The translations under genes were made by a program, and so were the position numbers. From positions 2,593,824 to 2,657,823 of the forward strand of contig SSBO01000003.1 in the NCBI GenBank assembly GCA_005281725.1: a DNA stretch of 64,000 nucleotides, written 5' to 3'. Under the pieces are notes generated by a model. It was not told the origin of the DNA and made no database searches. It was given only the letters and a program-made list of their open reading frames with translations. Position 1 is the stretch's first letter; each line of letters begins with the position of its first letter. Of this stretch, positions 63,602 to 64,000 are shown one piece after another. This stretch comes from Wuchereria bancrofti (taxonomy: Eukaryota; Nematoda; Chromadorea; Rhabditida; Onchocercidae).

Positions 63602-64000
63602 CTGATATCAAGTAAAAATGTAACATACAAACACTGAGAAAAAAACGTAAAAACTCCCCACGTATAATTCAATCCATTCTCTAAAAAAAAGTACGGTACC
63701 TGAACCTCATCCGAGTCAAAAAGTGTTACAAGAATTATACTCTTATTCTGATACAATATAATAGTAAAGAACAAGTAATGTAAGAGTTTACTGATCATAT
63801 AAAACCAATCTTTTCAACAAAACATCTAAAAAAATGCCAAGAAGAATTAGCTAGTGCCCATCCGATGATTATCCACTAAGACTATAAACATGCTCATAAG
63901 ATTATTGATGCTTATCAGAGTTGCCAAATAAGTGGAGTTTAACAAATCGTAAAGAATATACCGTTATTGTCAAATTAAGAGTACAACTTACCGAATTACA
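63602..64000 (-). CDS. Partial minus-strand gene running off the right edge
   Basis: At the edge, 63992-64000 ends in a strong GTAAGTTG donor on the minus strand. A 48-nt exon-like segment at 63700-63747 follows a TTGTATCAG acceptor, encodes NKSIILVTLFDSDEVQ and ends at GTACCG. A 32-nt segment at 63602-63633 follows TTTTCTCAG and encodes CLYVTFLLDI, joining in phase. Too little is visible to assign a family. Confidence 0.3.

Noticed and set aside
1..64000. CRISPR arrays, insertion sequences, bacterial operons or viral genes
   Set aside because: No spaced identical repeats, transposase-like frames, terminal inverted repeats or prokaryotic gene structure were seen; all confident genes are spliced eukaryotic genes.

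Overview
The window looks like nuclear DNA of a parasitic nematode, most likely a filarial or other spirurid (clade III) worm. It is very AT-rich, with long introns and intergenic tracts full of poly-A/T runs and microsatellites. Its genes carry nematode-style acceptors (TTTTCAG-like) just upstream of start codons, as expected for spliced-leader trans-splicing, and an exact SL1 sequence occurs in the DNA. No bacterial, phage or CRISPR feature was seen. Gene models were built by eye from splice signals, reading-frame phase and protein family motifs, so exact ends are provisional.

Layout. 1-12.3 kb: mostly non-coding, with simple repeats and one 62-bp direct repeat. 12.37-12.44 kb: a tRNA-Pro(UGG) on the minus strand. 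14.84-20.46 kb, minus: an 11-exon YTH-domain gene (YTHDC1-like nuclear m6A reader). 22.3-27.16 kb, plus: a GILT-like thiol reductase with an N-terminal membrane anchor, divergent from the YTH gene. 31.22-33.19 kb, plus: a complete Rab7 GTPase in four exons, with a decayed second copy of exon 3 inside its third intron. 34.30-37.0 kb, minus (possibly reaching 43.6 kb): the C-terminal half of a gustatory-receptor-like seven-transmembrane protein ending in the TY(h5)Q motif. 44.70-47.54 kb, plus: an organic solute transporter alpha (SLC51A-like) membrane protein. 48.0-51.6 kb, minus: a tentative three-exon gene whose start codon lies 51 nt downstream of a genomic SL1 copy. 57.05-58.26 kb, plus: a small secreted protein with eight cysteines. 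59.86-60.45 kb, plus: an intronless Thr-rich mucin-like membrane protein encoded by a microsatellite. 61.2-64 kb: unassigned coding-like fragments, including the probable end of a minus-strand gene entering from the right.

The confident genes are individually regulated eukaryotic genes rather than an operon. Two of them, Rab7 (late endosome to lysosome traffic) and GILT (lysosomal disulfide reduction), act in the same organelle. Most worth a second look: the SL1 copy that could be cis-spliced to a downstream start codon, the YTHDC1-like reader in a nematode, the Rab7 exon relic, and the gustatory-receptor-like gene.
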